Source: Saccharibacillus endophyticus
GTDB taxonomy: Bacteria > Bacillota > Bacilli > Paenibacillales > Paenibacillaceae
NCBI RefSeq assembly: GCF_013185185.1
Contig: NZ_JAAZWE010000006.1
Location: 186,001 to 250,000 of the forward strand
Reading direction: 5' to 3'
Length of the DNA stretch: 64,000 nucleotides
Shown here in pieces: positions 61,503 to 64,000 of the stretch (the first letter of the stretch is position 1; every line of letters begins with the position of its first letter). The translations under genes were made by a program, and so were the position numbers. The notes beneath the pieces were generated by a model that saw nothing but the letters and a program-made list of their open reading frames with translations, did no database searches and had not been told where the DNA came from.

Positions 61503-62336
61503 TCAGATCGGTTCGATCGGACCTAATCCGCTGTTCCACTTTTCTTGGACCACGACGCGCGATCCTTCGGTTTTAACGATCACGATAGCTTTGTCGCGTT
61601 CGATGAACGCGCCTTCGCTCACGACATCGATTCGTTCGCCGTCGATCATGATCGTTCCCGACGGACGAAGCGGCGTTACCGTAACGCCGTCGCGACCGAC
61701 CAATTCATGCCGCGTGACTGCCGAATTGTATCCGGCTTCCGAAGTCAAACTGTCTTTCAAAATGAAGCGATTCCAAATCCCCCGCTCCTTGAAAACGAAT
61801 ACGACGATGCCGACAGCCGCCGCGGCCAATACGAAAGCGATCCCGAGCGTCTGTAAAGCATGTCCCGTTGCCCATGCTGCCATAACCACTCCTCCTATTA
61901 GCGAGCCCGCCCCGAGCAGGCCCAATATCCCGAAACTCGGTACGAATACTTCGATCGCCATAAGAATGATCCCTACCGCGAACAGCAGCCACACGTAAGG
62001 TCCGGCCAATTCTTGAAACGTGCTTGCGAAAAAGTAAAGAACGAACGCGCTGACTCCGAGCAGTCCCGGGAAAATCAATCCCGGAAGAAGCAACTCGATC
62101 ACGACGCCCGCAAAGCCGATAAACAACAGCAAAGTCAGCATGATCGGCGTTGTCAGAAATTCGGAAGCATTAGCCAAAAATCCCGCTTGCTCCGGCGCCG
62201 ATTCCGTTACGCCGGCAGCAGATGCCGAAGTTGCGAACGACGTTAAAACGATCAGCGGAATGCCGACCAGCCAAACGACGCCCCACAGCGCCGCAGCCAT
62301 GCCTACCCACCATTTGGAACGCGCTTGTGTATCCAT
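61503..62336 (-). CDS. nfeD: NfeD-family membrane protein (YqeZ, short form)
   Basis: Flotillin partner. The 277-residue protein has an N-terminal hydrophobic segment, four or five membrane helices (about 60-200) and a C-terminal OB-fold domain (ELVGRDGVTVTPLRPSGTIMIDGERI, here in parts GRDGVTVTPLRPSG and IDVVSEGAFI). The N-terminal ClpP-like protease domain of long NfeD proteins is missing. The ATG at 62336 follows GGAGGG by 7 nt; the frame extends upstream to 62384 without a ribosome site. Confidence 0.92.
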   Translation of the reverse strand: MDTQARSKWWVGMAAALWGVVWLVGIPLIVLTSFATSASAAGVTESAPEQAGFLANASEFLTTPIMLTLLLFIGFAGVVIELLLPGLIFPGLLGVSAFVLYFFASTFQELAGPYVWLLFAVGIILMAIEVFVPSFGILGLLGAGSLIGGVVMAAWATGHALQTLGIAFVLAAAAVGIVVFVFKERGIWNRFILKDSLTSEAGYNSAVTRHELVGRDGVTVTPLRPSGTIMIDGERIDVVSEGAFIERDKAIVIVKTEGSRVVVQEKWNSGLGPIEPI

Positions 62337-62435
62337 TAGGTTTCCCTCCTTCTTTTGAATGTTGTCACATGCACCCAAATCCATTCCGTCGGTTCCCTCT
62401 GTTTGTACACATGCGAAAGTGTCTCAGTAATAGTA

Positions 62436-62461
62436 TACGTGCATATCGGCCAGGCGTTTCA
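62436..62461 (-). promoter_or_regulatory. Sigma-W-type (ECF) promoter of nfeD-floA, overlapped by a sigma-A-like promoter
   Basis: Minus strand TGAAAC (62456-62461), exactly 16 nt, CGTA (62436-62439): a perfect match to the sigma-W consensus TGAAAC-N16-CGTA. The homologous yqeZ-yqfAB operon of Bacillus subtilis belongs to the sigma-W regulon. TTGAAA-19-TATACT overlaps it but has poor spacing. Confidence 0.85.
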
Positions 62462-62501
62462 AAAAAATCCCGTTTTTCTTAAAAAAGTTGAAACCGCATA
62501 A

Positions 62502-62540
62502 CAAAAACGCCTTTCCGGGATTCCGGAAAGGCGTTTATTT
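62502..62540 (-). terminator. Terminator after yqeY
   Basis: Minus strand AAACGCCTTTCCGG pairs with CCGGAAAGGCGTTT around a 4-nt loop and is followed by TTGTT. It separates rpsU-yqeY from the nfeD promoter. Confidence 0.93.
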
Positions 62541-62547
62541 TGTTCGT

Positions 62548-62991
62548 TTATTGCAGGTACTGCTGAACCACTTGGTTAACCAACTTCCCGTCGGCACGTC
62601 CTTTGACTTTCGGCATCAGAGCGGCCATGACTTTGCCCATATCGGCTTTGGAAGAAGCACCGGTTTCCTGGATGGTCTGCTGTACAATGGCTTTAACTTC
62701 TTCTTCAGCAAGCTGAGCGGGAAGGTATTCAGCAACAATAACGATCTCGGCTTCGACAGTCTCGGCCAAATCGTCACGACCTGCTTTTTTAAACTCTTGG
62801 AGGGAATCTTTGCGCTGCTTGATTTCACGACTCAGAATATCAAGCACTTCTGCGTCATCCAAAGTCCGCTTCAAATCGATCTCCTGATTCTTGACCGTTG
62901 CGCGAATCATTCGTATGGTCGAGAGTTTGAATTTATCCTTACTCCGCATGGCTTGTTTCATATCTTCGTTCAATCGTTCGCTAAGATTCAT
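62548..62991 (-). CDS. yqeY: YqeY/GatB-like domain protein
   Basis: A 147-residue, all-helical protein with the tRNA-binding tail domain shared with GatB: MRSKDKFKLSTIRMIRATVK at the start, YLPAQLAEEEVKAIVQQTI and DMGKVMAALMPKVKGRADGK at the end. Function in the cell is unknown. It lies downstream of rpsU, as in most Bacillales; the 178-nt gap between them holds three tandem stem-loops. Confidence 0.94.
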   Translation of the reverse strand: MNLSERLNEDMKQAMRSKDKFKLSTIRMIRATVKNQEIDLKRTLDDAEVLDILSREIKQRKDSLQEFKKAGRDDLAETVEAEIVIVAEYLPAQLAEEEVKAIVQQTIQETGASSKADMGKVMAALMPKVKGRADGKLVNQVVQQYLQ

Positions 62992-63012
62992 TTAAAATAA
63001 AGCCTCCTACTG

Positions 63013-63167
63013 GTGATGTGTTTATCGCCGAAAGCTTCGGCAAAGGATACCTAAAACACATCTTTAGTGATGTGTTTATCGCCGAAAAATTCGGCAAGGG
63101 GTACCTAAAACACATCTTGGTGATGTGTCTGTTGTCGAAAAAATCGACAAACGAAAAAAACACACCT
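63013..63167 (-). repeat. Three tandem stem-loop repeats (53-54 bp) between rpsU and yqeY
   Basis: Units start at 63013, 63067 and 63120. Units 1 and 2 share GTGATGTGTTTATCGCCGAA and GTACCTAAAACACATC-type ends (GATACC in unit 1). Each folds with outer arms GATGTGTTT/AAACACATC and inner arms GCCGAA/TTCGGC. Unit 3 is shorter with inner arms GTCGA/TCGAC. Confidence 0.93.
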
Positions 63168-63169
63168 AT

Positions 63170-63343
63170 TTAGAACTTTCTTTTGCGAGCAGCCTCAGAC
63201 TTTTTCTTGCGCTTTACGCTAGGCTTCTCATAATGCTTGCGCTTTTTGACTTCCGCCAGTACGCCGTCTTTTGCAATAGAGCGTTTAAAGCGGCGAAGAG
63301 CAGCATCAATAGTCTCATTTTTGCGAACTTTAGTTTCAGACAC
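63170..63343 (-). CDS. rpsU: 30S ribosomal protein S21
   Basis: A 57-residue ribosomal protein, reading MSETKVRKNETIDAALRRFK at the start and a strongly basic C-terminus (KRKHYEKPSVKRKKKSEAAR). It binds the 30S platform near the Shine-Dalgarno helix. The GTG start has GGAGGGG 6 nt upstream; stop TAA at 63170-63172. It has its own near-consensus promoter and leads into yqeY. Confidence 0.97.
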   Translation of the reverse strand: MSETKVRKNETIDAALRRFKRSIAKDGVLAEVKKRKHYEKPSVKRKKKSEAARKRKF

Positions 63344-63401
63344 CAGTTTCCCCTCCCTCCGACCAGACCGTCCAAGAGCATAACACGGTTAATCAACTTT
63401 C

Positions 63402-63431
63402 ATTATAGGCGAAAATTAAACCCCGTGTCAA
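63402..63431 (-). promoter_or_regulatory. Strong sigma-A promoter of rpsU
   Basis: Minus strand TTGACA (63426-63431), 18-nt spacer, TATAAT (63402-63407). Both hexamers match consensus, fitting a highly expressed ribosomal gene. Confidence 0.9.
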
Positions 63432-63536
63432 TGCTTATAAAAAAGGTTATACGGATATATTCGTACATCTGCCTGTTCTTGCCTCGGTTGCTTGAACGGC
63501 TATCCGTTACAGGCATGGTTCAGGCTTTTCGCCTGC

Positions 63537-63899
63537 TTATTCGTGGGATCCGGAAATTCCGGTCAGTGCGCCGAGTTTGGCACCGCCAAGCAAATGGAAA
63601 TGCAGATGCGGCACCGTCTGACCGCCGTCGGAACCGCAGTTGTTGATCACCCGATACCCGCTCTCCGCGATGCCGAGTTCTTGAGCCAGTTGTACGGCTA
63701 CCTGATGAATTTCTCCGATTACGGCCAAATCCGCTTGTTCGATCTCGTTCAATGAAGGGATCGGTTTTTTGGGCACGATCAATACATGCACGGGAGCCGC
63801 AGGCTGAATATCGTGAAAAGCATAAATCCGCTCATTCTCGAACACTTTTTTGCTTGGGATACTGCCTTCGATAATTTTGCTGAAAATCGTCTCGCTCAT
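63537..63899 (-). CDS. hinT: HIT-family nucleotide-binding hydrolase (HinT type)
   Basis: A 120-residue histidine-triad protein: N-terminal IFSKIIEGSIPSKKVFENER, HVLIVPKKPIPSLNE, and the active-site triad VPHLHFHLLGG (about 96-106). HinT enzymes hydrolyse AMP-lysine or other phosphoramidates. A GAGGAGGAACC ribosome site precedes the ATG at 63899. It lies upstream of rpsU, a usual place in Paenibacillaceae-like genomes. Confidence 0.94.
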   Translation of the reverse strand: MSETIFSKIIEGSIPSKKVFENERIYAFHDIQPAAPVHVLIVPKKPIPSLNEIEQADLAVIGEIHQVAVQLAQELGIAESGYRVINNCGSDGGQTVPHLHFHLLGGAKLGALTGISGSHE

Positions 63900-64000
63900 G
63901 CGGGTTCCTCCTCGTCTGTTCGGCGGCGGCCATTCGACACGACGGGAATCGTGCAGCCGTTCACCGTGAAATGCTGAATTCCTTAAGCTTACCTTATTCA

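Noticed and set aside
62981..63163. 60-codon minus-strand ORF between yqeY and rpsU with repeated peptide MCFRYPL
   Set aside because: It is simply the translation of the tandem stem-loop repeats; no ribosome site and it overlaps the yqeY start.

Overview
The window comes from a low-to-moderate G+C Gram-positive bacterium of the order Bacillales, most likely family Paenibacillaceae. The evidence is the order of the division/wall (dcw) cluster, a MurE with the meso-diaminopimelate-type DNPR motif, a BshC for bacillithiol, split glycyl-tRNA synthetase genes under a T-box, the yqxD-dnaG-sigA operon, and the rpsU-yqeY-nfeD-floA ... phoH-pgpH-ybeY-dgkA-cdd-era-recO block. A genus cannot be fixed from the sequence alone. 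Every recognised gene lies on the minus strand except one exported coiled-coil protein at 28872-29957.

Layout, read along the minus strand from right to left. 64000-53189: a HIT-family hydrolase, rpsU, yqeY, a sigma-W-type promoter driving nfeD-floA-hypothetical, then phoH-pgpH-ybeY-dgkA-cdd-era-recO. 53199-45755: a glycine T-box leader, glyQS, yqxD-dnaG-sigA. 45493-42335: a membrane protein, trmK, a Nif3-like protein and the RNase P RNA. 42334-41256: about 1 kb without a gene, rich in tandem and inverted repeats. 41255-30048: a YpuI-like protein, a lytic transglycosylase, the cysteine desulfurase/thiI pair, a membrane protein, typA, an LCP-family wall enzyme, a flavin-binding oxidase-like protein, a PIN-PhoH ATPase and an orphan sugar-type binding protein. 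28691-22306: panE, a DUF3397-like membrane protein and an oligopeptide ABC transporter. 22117-19201: bshC-ahcY. 18987-496: the dcw cluster mraZ-rsmH-ftsL-pbpB-murE-murF-mraY-murD-murG-divIB-ftsA-ftsZ, then pgeF-ylmE-sepF-ylmG-ylmH-divIVA, ending in an isoleucine T-box leader whose gene (presumably ileS) lies beyond the left edge.

The genes mostly serve peptidoglycan precursor synthesis, septum assembly, translation and primary sigma/replication priming. The most informative overall pattern is absence: at each place where endospore-forming Bacillales carry a sporulation gene inside these conserved blocks (spoVD, spoVE, spoIIGA-sigE-sigG, yqfC-yqfD), this genome goes directly to the next housekeeping gene. 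That suggests a lineage that has lost sporulation. murB and an FtsW-type flippase/polymerase gene are also absent from the dcw cluster.

The structural surprises are non-coding: a roughly 190-nt hairpin-forming insert in the antiterminator loop of the glyQS T-box; three tandem stem-loops with compensatory changes between rpsU and yqeY; 49-bp tandem repeats and a paired-hairpin element in the 41.3-42.3 kb gap; and an RNase P RNA that reads as class A (ancestral type) rather than the class B usual in Bacillus.
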